From positions 27,711-91,710 of the forward strand of contig NZ_FMBW01000060.1 in the NCBI RefSeq assembly GCF_900091725.1: 64,000 nucleotides of DNA, written 5' to 3'. The translations under genes were made by a program, and so were the position numbers. The DNA comes from Streptomyces sp. DvalAA-43. Lineage in GTDB: Bacteria; Actinomycetota; Actinomycetes; Streptomycetales; Streptomycetaceae. Positions 36,360-46,198 of this stretch are shown here, in pieces. The notes beneath the pieces are model-generated. The model made no database searches. It saw nothing but the letters and a program-made list of their open reading frames with translations, and was not told the origin of the DNA. Within the stretch, counting starts at the first letter, position 1. Each line of letters begins with the position of its first letter.

Positions 36360-37022
36360 ATGACCGCCCTCGAACCGGCCGAGCCGGGCCTCCTCGTCGC
36401 CGAACCACTCGTCCGCACCGAGACCAAGATCGGGTACGCGCGAGTCTCGACCAGCGGGCAGAAGCTGGAGCGGCAGCTCGACGCGCTCACCGCCGCCGAG
36501 TGCCGGAAGATCTTCGCGGACAAGAAGTCCGGCAAGAACGCACTCCGCCCCGAACTGAAGGCGTGCCACGCCTTCCTCGACCCCGGCGACACCCTCGTCG
36601 TCCCGAGTCTGGACCGCTACGGCCGCAGCCTTCAGGATCTCAGCAACATGGTCGCCGAACTGCGCGAGTGTGGGATCGGCTTCACCTCGCTGCACGAGAA
36701 CCTGGACACTATCCCCGGCGGCCGGCTCGTCTTCCACGTCTTCGCCGCGCTGGCCGAGCTCATCCGCGAGCTCATCGTCATCGGCACCAACGAGGGCCTG
36801 GCCGCTGCCCGCGAGCGCGGCCGGGTCGGCGGGCGCCCGAGCGTCGCCACCGAGAAAGTCATCCGCGCCGCACGCGATCTGCTGCCTGACCCCGGCCGCT
36901 CGATCACCTCGATCGCCAAGCTGCTGGGCGTCTCCCCAGGCACCCTCTACAACCACATCCCGGACCTGCGCGAGCTGCGCGCTGGCGCCGTGCCCCGTCA
37001 GCTCGGAGCGCCGACGAGGTGA
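36360..37022 (+). CDS. Serine recombinase (resolvase/invertase)
   Basis: A 220-residue small serine recombinase that looks complete. IGYARVSTSGQ carries the nucleophile (Ser30), then KKSGKNALRPELKACHAFLD, DTLVVPSLDRYGRSLQDLSN, the E-helix IRELIVIGTNEGLAAARERG and the C-terminal HTH ITSIAKLLGVSPGTLYNHIP. ATG at 36360. Its closest relative in the window is the truncated copy at 5282-5692. It probably belonged to a Tn3-like transposon; a cognate res site was not identified. Confidence 0.88.
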   Translation: MTALEPAEPGLLVAEPLVRTETKIGYARVSTSGQKLERQLDALTAAECRKIFADKKSGKNALRPELKACHAFLDPGDTLVVPSLDRYGRSLQDLSNMVAELRECGIGFTSLHENLDTIPGGRLVFHVFAALAELIRELIVIGTNEGLAAARERGRVGGRPSVATEKVIRAARDLLPDPGRSITSIAKLLGVSPGTLYNHIPDLRELRAGAVPRQLGAPTR

Positions 37023-37165
37023 GCCAATCTCAACATGATCAATCTCAGCGGAACTTTCTGTACCGCAACTGCTCATACCCAGAAACCTAGCGAAATGAAC
37101 GGTTTTCTCCTGAACGGCAGGCCGTCAGCCGGACTTGTGCCTACACCCGATGGATCGGGGTGGAC

Positions 37166-37756
37166 ATGGGTCAGCAGAGGCCGTGGGAGGTTGATGACGG
37201 GCTGTGGGAGCGGATCGCTCCGCTGCTGCCGGTGGTCGAGCGTCGCACCCGTTATCCGGGGCGCAAGCGGCTGGATGACCGGCGGGTGCTCAACGGGATC
37301 CTGTTCGTGCTGTACACCGGGATCCGCTGGGAGTTCCTGCCGCAGGAGCTGGGCTTCGGTTCGGGGATGAGGTGCTGGCGGCGGCCGCGGGACTGGAACG
37401 AGGCGGGCGTGTGGCAGCAGCTGCACGAACTCCTGCTGGCCGAACTGCGCGCCAGTGACGTGCTTGACCTGTCGCGCGTCTCCGTCGACAGCTCCCACCT
37501 GCGGGCTTGGAAGGGCGGAGACGCTACTGGGCCCTCGCCGGTGGACCAGGGCAAGATGGGCAGCAAGCACCACGTCATCGTTGATGCCAACGGCATCCCG
37601 CTGGCCGCTACCGTGACCGGCGGCAACCGCAACGACGTCACCCAGCTCCTACTGCTGATCCACGCCGTGCCGCCGATCTGCGGCAAGCGCGGTCGACCCC
37701 GCCGCCGTCCTTACGTGCTCTACGCCAACCGCGGCTACGACCACGACATCTACTGA
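37166..37756 (+). pseudogene. IS5-family transposase, C-terminally truncated
   Basis: WEVDDGLWERIAPLLPVVER, DRRVLNGILFVLYTGIRWEF, DVLDLSRVSVDSSHLRAWKG (first Asp), GSKHHVIVDANGIPLAATVT and RRPYVLYANRGYDHDIY. The frame stops at 37754-37756 and the C-terminal Glu region is missing, replaced by IS110 sequence. Confidence 0.85.
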
Positions 37757-37767
37757 CGTCAGATTCA

Positions 37768-38670
37768 TGAGTTGGGCATCCGCTCGCCCCCGCGGCGATC
37801 ATCGCGGACGCCGCCCGCACCATGCCGCACACCCTGCGCGATCTGGCACCGAACGACGAGACGATCGCAGAGCTGGTGATGATCGTGGGCTTCGACGACG
37901 ACCTGGCCGGTGAGGTGACACGTACCAAGAACCGCCTGCGCGGGCTCCTCACCCAGGTTCACCCCTCACTTGAGCGGGTCCTGGGATCGCGGCTCGACCG
38001 TCCGGCCGTGCTGGTTCTCCTTGAACGCTAGGGCTTACCAGCTCAGTTGAGAAAGGCCGGCCGGCGACGGCTGGTATCCCTGCTGCCGCCCAAGGCCCCG
38101 CGCATCGCCGAACGTCTCGTCGAAGACATCTTCGCCGCACTGGACGAACAGACCGTGGTCGTCCCGGGCACCGACGCTGCCGCACTGATCGTGCCCAGCC
38201 TCACCGGCTCCCTCCGGTCCGTACTCGACCAGTGGAAGATCCTCGCTACCAAGATCGAGGAACTGCTGGAGGCCCACCCTCTTTCCCAGGTCCTGATCTC
38301 CATGCCCGGCATCGGGGCCAGGACCGCAGCCCGGATCCTCATCGACGTCGGCGACGGCAGCAACTTCAAGACCGCCGGACACCTGGCCGCCTACGCAGGC
38401 CTGGTTCCTGCCGCCCGCAGATCCGGCTCGTCCATCCGCGGTGAACATCCCTCCCGACGAGGCAGCAATCAGCTCAAGAGAGCCTTCTGCTTCGCCGCCT
38501 TCGCGTCGCTGTCGCAGCCGGACTCACGCGCCTACCACGACAAGATACGCCGGGAAGGCAAACACCATGTCGCAGCCATCGTCTGCCTGGCCCGGCGCCG
38601 CATCGACGTGCTCTTCGCGATGCTCCGAGACGGCACGTTCTACGACCCCGCACCCACCGCCGCTGCTTGA
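37768..38670 (+). pseudogene. IS110-family transposase lacking its N-terminus, with in-frame TAG
   Basis: IIADAARTMPHTLRDLAPND, then LAGEVTRTKNRLRGLLTQVH, then a TAG at 38029-38031 after VLVLLER, with the same frame continuing GLPAQLRKAGRRRLVSLL. The C-terminal Ser-containing domain is ILISMPGIGARTAARILIDV-like, GHLAAYAGLVPAARRSGSSI and SNQLKRAFCFAAFASLSQPD. The RuvC-like DEDD N-terminus is absent. Confidence 0.85.
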
Positions 38671-38699
38671 CCAAAACCATAGGGGCACTTTTTGAGCCC

Positions 38700-38990
38700 C
38701 GGCGGCATGCTCATGGACTCAGACGATCGTGGAGTCGACCGACACCAGCCAATTGATGTTGCCCGCCGTGTCTGCCTTGGCCTGGGCAGTCCGCACAATC
38801 CTCCCGAACGAACTGTCCGATCGCGAGCGGGAGTTCGTCCAGCCGCTGCTGCCACCCAGGACGCGGCCTTGGCCGGCGGGCTGTCCGCGATGGCGCAGTC
38901 CGTCGGCTACCTGCTGGCGGCCGTCGGGCCGGTGGTCCCCGGCCTCCTCCACTTGCTCAGCTCCGGTTGGCGGGCCCCGCTTCTGCTGAT
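38700..38990. pseudogene. Two opposed IS5-like transposase scraps
   Basis: On the plus strand RTILPNELSDREREFVQPLL is an IS5-type N-terminus. On the minus strand QAKADTAGNINWLVSVDSTI is the first-Asp region of an IS5-type protein. The two scraps face away from a junction near 38800. Confidence 0.5.
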
Positions 38991-39174
38991 GGTCGTCGTC
39001 GCGGCCACGTAGCCGGTAGCAGCCCTGATGGCCGGGCGCGGCGCGGTGGCCCCGGCGTGGAGGCCAGGGCCCGAACTCGCCGCTCCAGCGGTGGAACATA
39101 ACGTACCAACCGGACGTTGATCGCCGCGCGTGGTGCAGGGCCGGCGCGGCACACCGAGGACGCGGGGGGTGTGT

Positions 39175-39345
39175 CAACTCGGCGCCGGGAGTCACCGGGT
39201 GCGGCACCGGGCGGGACAATCGGTCGAGGCGAGTCACCCTCAGGGTGTCGCCCTCACGCGGCAACTGCAATGACGGGGTCGAGCTCCGGCCGGGACGTCT
39301 TCGCGTCAGCGGCGATGTCGGCATACATGGCCGTTGTCGCGTTCC
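39175..39345 (-). pseudogene. Resolvase fragment
   Basis: Minus-strand REGDTLRVTRLDRLSRPVPH is the conserved core of Tn3-type resolvases; the preceding stretch (AKTSRPELDPVIAVA) is in another frame. Roughly 50 residues remain, without the catalytic Ser. Confidence 0.6.
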
Positions 39346-39502
39346 ACCCCGTTGCGGTCGGTTCACGGCGGGATCACCGCCGACCCGGCCGCGGAACTGG
39401 ACCGGCTGAAGCGCCGCTACGCGCACTGACCTCGGGATTCACCCCGGCGACCTTCCCCGGGCTGCCGCCGCCTCCCTTGAGAGCCGGCGGCGGCCCGTCG
39501 TA

Positions 39503-40291
39503 GTGCGGAAAACCATTTCAGATACAGATCCGTATTTGGATACAGTCTCGTATCCAACGACGCATCAGGAGACGATCACCATCACCAGGCGACTCACCCG
39601 GCAGCAGAGCCGGGAACTCACCCGCGAGCAGCTGCTGCAGGCCGCGGCCGAACTCTTCGCCGAGCACGGCGTCAACGGCACCTCGGTCGAGCAGATCGTC
39701 GAGCGCGCCGGCTACACCCGCGGCGCGTTTTACGGCAACTTCGACGGCAAGCACGAACTCGTCCTGGCCCTGCTGGAGCAGCGCACCCAGCACGAGCTGG
39801 AGGAGATGCAGGAGATCAGCCGCGACGCCGGGTCGTTCGACAGCCTGATGGAGCACCTGAGGTCCTGGTACCGCCAGCGCGACGAGACCCTCGGCAGCTG
39901 GCTCGCCCTGCGCACCGAGCTCTGGCTCTACGGCCTGCGCGACCCGGAGCTGCTGCCGGTGCTCGCGGGCCGCGAGCGGCGTTCGCGCGCCGCACTCGCC
40001 CAGGCGCTGGAGCAGGGCTTCGCCGCCCGCTCGGTGGCACCCCCGGCCCCGGTCGAGTTCCTGGCCCTCGTCATGTACTCGCTGGGCGACGGCCTGTCCA
40101 TCCAGCGCGTGCTCTCCCCCGAGGACAGCGACATCGACACGGTCGCGAACGCCATCGAGCTGCTTATGCGCTCGTGGAGCGCGCTCTCCCGGAACCCCGC
40201 GCCCGCCGAGGAAGCCTCCCTCCCGTCCCCCGGGCGTCCGACCTCCAAGGGCCGGACGCCATCGATCGAGAAGCCGGAGAAGAACCCATGA
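39503..40291 (+). CDS. TetR-family regulator of the adjacent MFS exporter
   Basis: The HTH reads LTREQLLQAAAELFAEHGVN then GTSVEQIVERAGYTRGAFYG. The only canonical start is GTG 39503, giving 262 residues, but the first 26 codons overlap palindromic operator-like DNA and are not protein-like. Family similarity begins at ITRRLTRQQSRELT, where AGGAGA (39567-39572) precedes ATC 39581 by 8 nt. The true start is therefore uncertain. The stop overlaps the MFS start (ATGA), so the two are co-transcribed and probably autoregulated. Confidence 0.8.
   Translation: MRKTISDTDPYLDTVSYPTTHQETITITRRLTRQQSRELTREQLLQAAAELFAEHGVNGTSVEQIVERAGYTRGAFYGNFDGKHELVLALLEQRTQHELEEMQEISRDAGSFDSLMEHLRSWYRQRDETLGSWLALRTELWLYGLRDPELLPVLAGRERRSRAALAQALEQGFAARSVAPPAPVEFLALVMYSLGDGLSIQRVLSPEDSDIDTVANAIELLMRSWSALSRNPAPAEEASLPSPGRPTSKGRTPSIEKPEKNP
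39517..39557. promoter_or_regulatory. Operator-like repeats at the TetR 5' end
   Basis: The block repeats related GATAC/GTATC-type half sites: GATACAGATCCGTATTTGG followed by GATACAGTCTCGTATCC. Each unit is an imperfect palindrome (GATAC-N-GTATC). This is the probable autoregulatory operator of the TetR-MFS operon. Confidence 0.5.
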
Positions 40292-41979
40292 GCAGCAAGG
40301 CAGCGCAGGCGAAGCAGCCGACCGCCGGACCGCCTGTCGCCTCCGAGGCCCCCGCGCCTGACCCGAAGCGGTGGCTCGCGCTGGCCGTTCTGCTGGTCGC
40401 CACCTTCATGGACCTGTTGGACGTCAACATCGTGACCGTGGCGATCCCGGCCATCCAGGGCGACCTCGGTGCGTCGGCCGTCGTCATCCAGGCGGTGACT
40501 GCCGGCTACACACTCTCCTTTGCGGCCATCCTGATCACCGGTGGCAGGCTCGGCGACATCTTCGGCCGCAAGCGGATGTTCATGACCGGTGTCGCAGGGT
40601 TCGTCGTGGCCTCCGCCCTGTGCGCGGCCGCGCAGAACTCCGAGATGCTGGTCGCTTCCCGCATCCTCCAGGGTGTGGCCGCCGCGATCATGGTCCCGCA
40701 GGTCCTGGCGATCATCCACGTCACGTTCGCCCCGCAGGAGATCGGCCGCGTCGTCAGTCTGTACGCGGGCATGATCGGCCTGGCCATCGTCTCCGCCCCC
40801 ATCCTCGGCGGAGCCCTGGTCGACTGGAGCCCGCTCGACCTCGGCTGGCGGAGCATCTTCGTGGTCAACCTGCCGGTCGGCGCGGCAGCCCTGTTCGGGG
40901 CCGCGAAGTGGATGAAGGAGTCGAAGTCCCCGCACGCTATGCGGCTGGACCTGATCGGCATGCTGCTCGCGATCGTCGGGCTGCTCCTGCTGATGCTGCC
41001 GCTCATGCTCGGCCGTGAACTCGACTGGCCCGCCTGGAGCATCACCTGCCTGTTCGGCGCCGCGCCCGTCATCGTGGGCTTCGTCTTCTACGAGCGGTAC
41101 AAGACCCGCAAGGACGGATCCCCGCTGGTGATCCTCTCCCTGTTCCAGGTCCGCGCGTTCGGCGCCGGCGTCGCGGCGCAGATGCTCTTCAGCGCCGTCC
41201 CGGCGGGCTTCTTCCTCAGCTGGACGCTGTACCTTCAGGGCGGCCTGGGCTGGTCGGCGCTGCACACCGGTCTGACCGCGATCCCGTTCTCGCTCGGGGT
41301 CCCGATCGTCGGCACAATCGCGGTGCGCACGCTCTTCCCCCGGTACGGGCGGTACACCCTGGTGGCGGGCGCCCTGATGATGATGCTCGGCATCGCCTCC
41401 TACGCCTGGGTCGCGAACCGCGCCGGGAGCGACATAACCTCCTGGCACGCCGTCCCGTCCATGCTCCTGCTCGGCTCCGGCATGGGTCTGCTGATGGCCC
41501 CGCTGACCGGCCTGATCCTGCGCGAAGTCAAGCCGCAGGAGGCGGGCGCAGCGTCCGGCATCATCAACGCGACCGGTCAGCTCGGCGCGGCCCTCGGCGT
41601 GGCGATCATCGGCGGGGTCTTCTTCTCCGCCCTGGCGAGCAACGCGGGCCCGCAAGCCGACAAGGTCATCCCGACCGTCCAGGCGGTGGCACCGGCCCAG
41701 GCCGGGGCGATCCGCAGCTGCGCGACCGACTCGCTCGGTCAGGCCGACCCGACCAAGGTGCCGGAGAGCTGCACCACGCTGCTCGCGAGCACCCCGGGCA
41801 CCAGTCAGGACTCCGGCGCCGACGTCAAGACGATCGACACCACCCTCGGCGATATCCGCGCCAATACCTTCATCGCCACCTACAGCGAGGCTCTGTACTG
41901 GGCGGCCGGCGGCCTGGTGCTCGTCACCGGCCTGCTGTTCCTCCTGCCGCACCGGACGCACCGGCCGGAGCAGAAGTGA
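40288..41979 (+). CDS. MFS drug exporter, EmrB/QacA (DHA2, 14-TMS) type
   Basis: A 563-residue transporter with motif A (GGRLGDIFGRKRMF) and motif C-like glycine-rich helix (AGMIGLAIVSAPILGGALVD). The start LALAVLLVATFMDLLDVNIV then TVAIPAIQ is typical of DHA2 proteins, and about 14 hydrophobic helices follow. An extracytoplasmic loop with two Cys (RSCATDS, PESCTTL) precedes the last helix. ATGA overlap with the upstream TetR gene. Likely exports a hydrophobic or cationic antibiotic by proton antiport. Confidence 0.93.
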   Translation: MSSKAAQAKQPTAGPPVASEAPAPDPKRWLALAVLLVATFMDLLDVNIVTVAIPAIQGDLGASAVVIQAVTAGYTLSFAAILITGGRLGDIFGRKRMFMTGVAGFVVASALCAAAQNSEMLVASRILQGVAAAIMVPQVLAIIHVTFAPQEIGRVVSLYAGMIGLAIVSAPILGGALVDWSPLDLGWRSIFVVNLPVGAAALFGAAKWMKESKSPHAMRLDLIGMLLAIVGLLLLMLPLMLGRELDWPAWSITCLFGAAPVIVGFVFYERYKTRKDGSPLVILSLFQVRAFGAGVAAQMLFSAVPAGFFLSWTLYLQGGLGWSALHTGLTAIPFSLGVPIVGTIAVRTLFPRYGRYTLVAGALMMMLGIASYAWVANRAGSDITSWHAVPSMLLLGSGMGLLMAPLTGLILREVKPQEAGAASGIINATGQLGAALGVAIIGGVFFSALASNAGPQADKVIPTVQAVAPAQAGAIRSCATDSLGQADPTKVPESCTTLLASTPGTSQDSGADVKTIDTTLGDIRANTFIATYSEALYWAAGGLVLVTGLLFLLPHRTHRPEQK

Positions 41980-42113
41980 GCCTCGGCGGACGAAGGCGTG
42001 TTCGCCCCCGGCTGCCGAGCCGCCCTGCTGCCCTGTTATCGACTGACGCGCGGTCAACTCCATGCCCGTGGAACGCGGGCCGATGACCGAATCCACACCT
42101 GGAGAACACAGTT

Positions 42114-42446
42114 ATGAGCGATACAACCTACCAGGTCATCACACACGGTAAGTTCGGCGAGCTCACGGATGGGCAGCGTGCGCCCCTGATCGCCCAGGCT
42201 GGCGAACACGACCTGTTCAAGGCCGGGTTCACCGAGGAGGGCACCGTCACCTACGAGCCGGCCCTGCTCACCTTCACCTTCCGCGTCCTCATCCCGGCAA
42301 CCGAGGAGGACACAGAGGACCTCGTGCTGGGCCAGGCCGAGGAACTGGCCGCGGCCGCCATCCGCAAGCTCGGGGGCGAGTACCGCGACCTCCGGTCGGT
42401 CTCCACCGACCTGTCCAAGATCAAGGACAAGCGGAAGGGGCGCTGA
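42114..42446 (+). CDS. DUF6204-like protein
   Basis: A 110-residue soluble protein: YQVITHGKFGELTDGQRAPL, FKAGFTEEGTVTYEPALLTF, RVLIPATEEDTEDLVLGQAE and YRDLRSVSTDLSKIK. The layout matches the DUF6204 family of actinobacteria as I know it; function is unknown. It follows the MFS gene by 134 bp and precedes a DUF2087 gene, suggesting a loose functional group. Confidence 0.7.
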   Translation: MSDTTYQVITHGKFGELTDGQRAPLIAQAGEHDLFKAGFTEEGTVTYEPALLTFTFRVLIPATEEDTEDLVLGQAEELAAAAIRKLGGEYRDLRSVSTDLSKIKDKRKGR

Positions 42447-42516
42447 GCTCCTGACGGAACCGGCCCCTGCCAGGCACACGGGCCGGGCAGGCTTCAGAAA
42501 GGATGCATTCCCTCTC

Positions 42517-43065
42517 ATGACACCCGAACAACTCGCCATCGAGCTGGCCGATCCGGTGCTGCGCCGGGTCTTCTCGGCGGCCGCCCTCGGCGCGTCGACC
42601 TCCTCGGAGATCCTCTCCGTCTCGGGGCTCGGCGCACCGCAGGCCGCCCCGGCCATCGGCCGACTCGTCCGCAGCGGACTGCTCGTCCAAGGGCGCGGCT
42701 CGCTGGCCCTGGACGACGACGCCCTCGCCGCAGCCGCGCAGAGCGCCGCCCGGCGTGTGGCGGAGGAGACGGCGGCCGACCAGCCCGACCCGCAACTGCG
42801 CGGCCACATCCGCGGCGGCATCCTGGTCAACGTGCCGGAGCAGGACGCCGCCGCCCGTCGCGCGGTCCTCGGGCACGTCGCCAGGAGCACCTTCGCCGTC
42901 GGCGACGACTACGACGAGTGGACGGTGACCGACCGCCTGCAGCCGTGGTGCGAGGGCGGCGTGCTGGACGCCGTCTCGCTGCGGCGCGCCCTCGTCGACA
43001 ACGGACTCCTGGCCCGCGAGTCCGGACGCTACCGGCTCGCCGCCCCGGTGGCCTGCGCCGGATGA
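42517..43065 (+). CDS. DUF2087-domain regulator with N-terminal ArsR-like wing
   Basis: A 182-residue protein. The N-terminal half (VLRRVFSAAALGASTSSEIL, GAPQAAPAIGRLVRSGLLVQ) is a winged-helix region. The C-terminal half (YDEWTVTDRLQPWCEGGVLD then AVSLRRALVDNGLLARESGR) is the DUF2087 domain, thought to act with HTH proteins in transcriptional control. It looks complete; AGAAAGG lies upstream of its ATG. Confidence 0.8.
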   Translation: MTPEQLAIELADPVLRRVFSAAALGASTSSEILSVSGLGAPQAAPAIGRLVRSGLLVQGRGSLALDDDALAAAAQSAARRVAEETAADQPDPQLRGHIRGGILVNVPEQDAAARRAVLGHVARSTFAVGDDYDEWTVTDRLQPWCEGGVLDAVSLRRALVDNGLLARESGRYRLAAPVACAG

Positions 43066-43131
43066 AGACCGCGGAAGGCCCCGCACACTCGGTGGTTTCT
43101 AGGGGTAGTTGCAAGACGTGGTCGGTTTGAT

Positions 43132-43200
43132 CAGGCCTCGAAAAGGCTATGCAGGCGCTCGGCTGGGGCTTCCCAGTCGAGCGCTCTGCGTGGGCGGCCA
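43132..43200 (-). pseudogene. IS30-family transposase C-terminal scrap
   Basis: The minus strand reads GRPRRALDWEAPAERLHSLF then EA-stop, the conserved end of IS30 transposases (RPRxxLxWxxPxExL). Confidence 0.7.
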
Positions 43201-43439
43201 GAGCCAGAAGTACTCCTCCCGCTCACGGACCAGGATCCTTCGCCCCTGAGCCACCGTCCGGTCCTTCCGCATCTCGAACATCGCACCCCCTTGAGCTGGG
43301 GTGTTGCAACGATCTCCAGGAGCTGTTCGAGATTCGGATCACGCAGTTGGGGTCAGGTGTCCTTTGACAACGAAGTCCGTCGGCTGAGTGTCGGTGACCA
43401 GGGCGGACTTGGTTGGTTGGCAAAGAAGTGGGGCGACGG

Positions 43440-43760
43440 GGGTGCGGCGGTATTTGGATCTGGACGTAGAGCCTGATGGTGCCGTATGAGACTGAGGTTT
43501 CGTCCTTGTCCATGAGCTTCGCCCAGATATCTCTGGGCCGTGGCCAGTTTCGATCATGGAGTCGATGAGGTGCTGGACAGGATCCATGGCGGTCGGTCGG
43601 CGAGGCAGGGGCCTGCGTGTGCGGGGTTCGAAGTCGTCCAGAGCGGCTTGGATGGTTCGCCGGGTGACGTTGCATCGCCTGGCCGGGGATTTTGTCGACC
43701 GCCCTGCTGTTTCAGCGTCGCGCCGGAGGCGCTGGTAGAGCTCTCTCGTGCCATTCTTCT
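43440..43760 (-). pseudogene. IS21-type IstA N-terminal fragment, frameshifted
   Basis: Minus-strand RELYQRLRRDAETAGRSTKS, NVTRRTIQAALDDFEPRTRR and AMDPVQHLIDSMIETGHGPE, then in another frame IWAKLMDKDETSVSYGTIRL. This is the HTH and linker region of IS21-family IstA. The DDE domain is absent. Confidence 0.65.
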
Positions 43761-43897
43761 GGGTGGTGTGGGGCTCGGGCCCGGTTCGCGTCGCCGACGC
43801 GGCGAACTGATGTCGGCCAGGACTCGTTCTGAGATTTCCCGGGATGCCGGTCAGTTGGCAGTAGGTCAGACAGGACTCATGAGAGGACCTGTGACCA

Positions 43898-45071
43898 GGC
43901 CACGCCACCCCCGACGGTCTGCAGCATCTGCTTGCCGGCGCGAAGTGGGAGCCCGACGACATCCGCGATGAACTGCAGGAATACGTCGCCCACAAGTTTG
44001 GCGAGGACGACGGAGTCCTCATCATCGACGACACCGGGTTCATCAAGAAGGGCACCGCCTCCGCCGGGGTCCAGCGCCAATACTCCGGGACCGCAGGTCG
44101 CACCGAGAACTGCCAGAGCGGCGTCTTCGCCACCTATGCCACCGCCCGCGGCCGGGCCTTGGCCGACCGCGAGCTGTATATCCCCAAGTCCTGGACCGAG
44201 GACCGCGAACGCTGCCGCGCGGCCAAGGTCCCCGACGATTGGGAGTTCGCCACCAAGGGCGATCTGGCCCGGCACATGGTGCTGCGTGCCCTCGGCTCGC
44301 CGCTGCCCATCACCTGGGTCACCGCGGATTCCGCCTACGGACAGGAGAGCCGCTTCCGCCGGCTGCTGGAGCAGTCGGGCGTCGGCTACGTGCTGGCCGT
44401 GCCCAAGTCCCAGTTCACCGTGGGTTGTCCCCGCATCGAGGGCCTGTTCGCGCAGGCCCCGGACGAGGCGTGGGAGAAGATCTCATGCGGCAACGGGGCG
44501 AAGGGACCGCGCGTCTACCACGGGGCGACGGTGCGACTGCCGGCCGTCGCCGAGTCCGACCACCAGGGCGAGGTCCTTCACCGGATGCGGTGGGCGCTGG
44601 CCCGTCGCAGCATCCGCAAGCCCGACGAGATCGCCTACTGCCTCGCCTACGCCCCTTTGGAGACCACCGCCCAGGAACTGGTGCGAATCGCCGGGACGCG
44701 GTGGGCGATCGAGGAGGGTTTCCAGGCAGCGAAGAACGAGTGTGGCCTGGACCAGTACGAAGTCCGCCGTTATCCGGGTTGGTACCGGCACATCACCCTG
44801 GCGATGCTCGCGCACGCCTTCCTGGCAGCCACGGCACACCAGGACCGGGAAAGGGGGGCAGGACGGGTGAGGCAGCCGGGACCATCGAGCTCACAGTGGC
44901 GGAGGTTCGGCGACTCCTGGCAGCTTGTCGGCCCCGGCTCCCGCACCTGCACGGACGTCGAGGCCGGCACCACGCGGTGAGCTGGTCGAACTGGCGCCGA
45001 CGACGCCAGGCAGTCGCCCGCCAATGTCATTACGTGCGGCGTTGTCGCACGATCGAGGGGCGGACACCGTG
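43898..45071 (+). pseudogene. IS701-family transposase, N-truncated with 3' frameshift
   Basis: ATPDGLQHLLAGAKWEPDDI, GVLIIDDTGFIKKGTASAGV (first Asp), SGVFATYATARGRALADREL, ITWVTADSAYGQESRFRRLL (second Asp), IAGTRWAIEEGFQAAKNECG (Glu) are in one frame. The last 60 residues (TIELTVAEVRRLLAAC then SWSNWRRRRQAVARQCHYVR) are in another frame after about 44850. The first 60 residues are missing, cut by IS21 sequence. Confidence 0.85.
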
Positions 45072-45164
45072 AAGCCGCCCCTGACCACTCCACAGCCCGC
45101 TACACTCCAGCCGCCCAGCGAAACTCGCAGGTCAGACTGCAAAAACCTGCTGGAGTACTAGGCC

Positions 45165-45452
45165 GACCATGACCAGCGCGACGACCGGCTGACCACCGCC
45201 GAACGCGCGGGACTCACGGCCCTGTGCAGGGAGAACGCCCAGCTCAAGCGGGCAAACGAGATCCTCAAAGCCGCCTCGGCTTTTCCGTCCAGGAACTCGA
45301 CACAACCCGGCGCAGGTACTGACGTTCCTCGCCTCGCCATCGCTGTCCTCGACCGGCTCCTCCACCACTGCGAAGTCGTCTCCATCAACGGCCCCAGCCA
45401 CCGGCTCAAGAACCCACTCGCAGCCATCGAAAGGGATTCCACAGCGGCTTGA
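45165..45452 (+). pseudogene. IS3 OrfA scrap joined to IS21 IstB tail
   Basis: 45165-45290 reads DRLTTAERAGLTALCRENAQ then LKRANEILKAASAF, the coiled-coil end of an IS3 OrfA. From about 45318, in another frame, it reads LAIAVLDRLLHHCEVVSING then PSHRLKNPLAAIERD and a stop, the C-terminus of IstB ATPases. Neither part is functional. Confidence 0.7.
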
Positions 45453-45937
45453 TCAACATCGATCTCGTCGGGCCCATCGTGCATGGCTCGGTCACGGCCG
45501 CGTGGTCTGAATCGGCAGCGGTCGTGACTAATGCAACCCAGCGATAGACACCGCTTCCCTGCCATTCGGCAGCACGGGCAAGGCGGGTCAGATCGCCCAG
45601 AATCTCGTCGGCTACTTCCGCGTCGAGGACCTCTGCCTCCCGCTCTCGCAGCTGAGACCAGAGCCCTGCCACCTTGCTGAGCCTGGGCCCCCTGACGGCA
45701 CACAAGGCTGAGACCAAACGGTCCGAGAAGGCAAAAACCACACAGTCGTCGTTGTCCTGGCCAGCGACAATACGAGGCTCGTCGGCTTCCATGAGCTCCT
45801 CGAAGTTGGCACTCCCACTCGATCGCTGCCTCTTCGGGATCGAAGTTCCCGCAAGACACCGACTCCAGAGCGCGGCCTGGCCCGCCTCGAACCGCAAGTG
45901 CCGCCACGACGTCAACAGGCGCTACGAATAACTTCAC
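45453..45937 (-). pseudogene. Hypothetical protein with internal frameshift and lost 3' end
   Basis: The N-terminus from GTG 45937 (VKLFVAPVDVVAALAVRGGP, ending EEAAIEWE) continues in a second frame as ANFEELMEADEPRIVAGQDN, DDCVVFAFSDRLVSALCAVR and LGDLTRLARAAEWQGSGVYR. A small indel lies near 45810. The 3' end is cut by the IstB scrap at about 45452. No family is recognised. Confidence 0.55.
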
Positions 45938-46198
45938 CAGTCTGCTCACCTGGGCATGATGCCTCAAACCCCCGATGCGGTCCCGCGCATGCGGTCACTA
46001 TTCAAGCTGAGCACGTTCGTCCGTACGTGCCTGAGCACATTGAGGAGGAGTACGCCGACAACTGCGTGACCTCTCGGGGAAAGAGGCGCTTCCGGAGCCA
46101 GCTCGATGTCAACGCGCGGGCGGCCACGAACTCGCGGGGCGCCCATCGAGCTGCTTCGGAAGGGGCGATGCGGTCGTTCCATGGGGGCACTGCGCTGT

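Noticed and set aside
39928..42096. A 722-codon minus-strand frame rich in Asp, Gln, Glu and Arg
   Set aside because: Antisense shadow of the TetR and MFS genes; no domain can be recognised in it.
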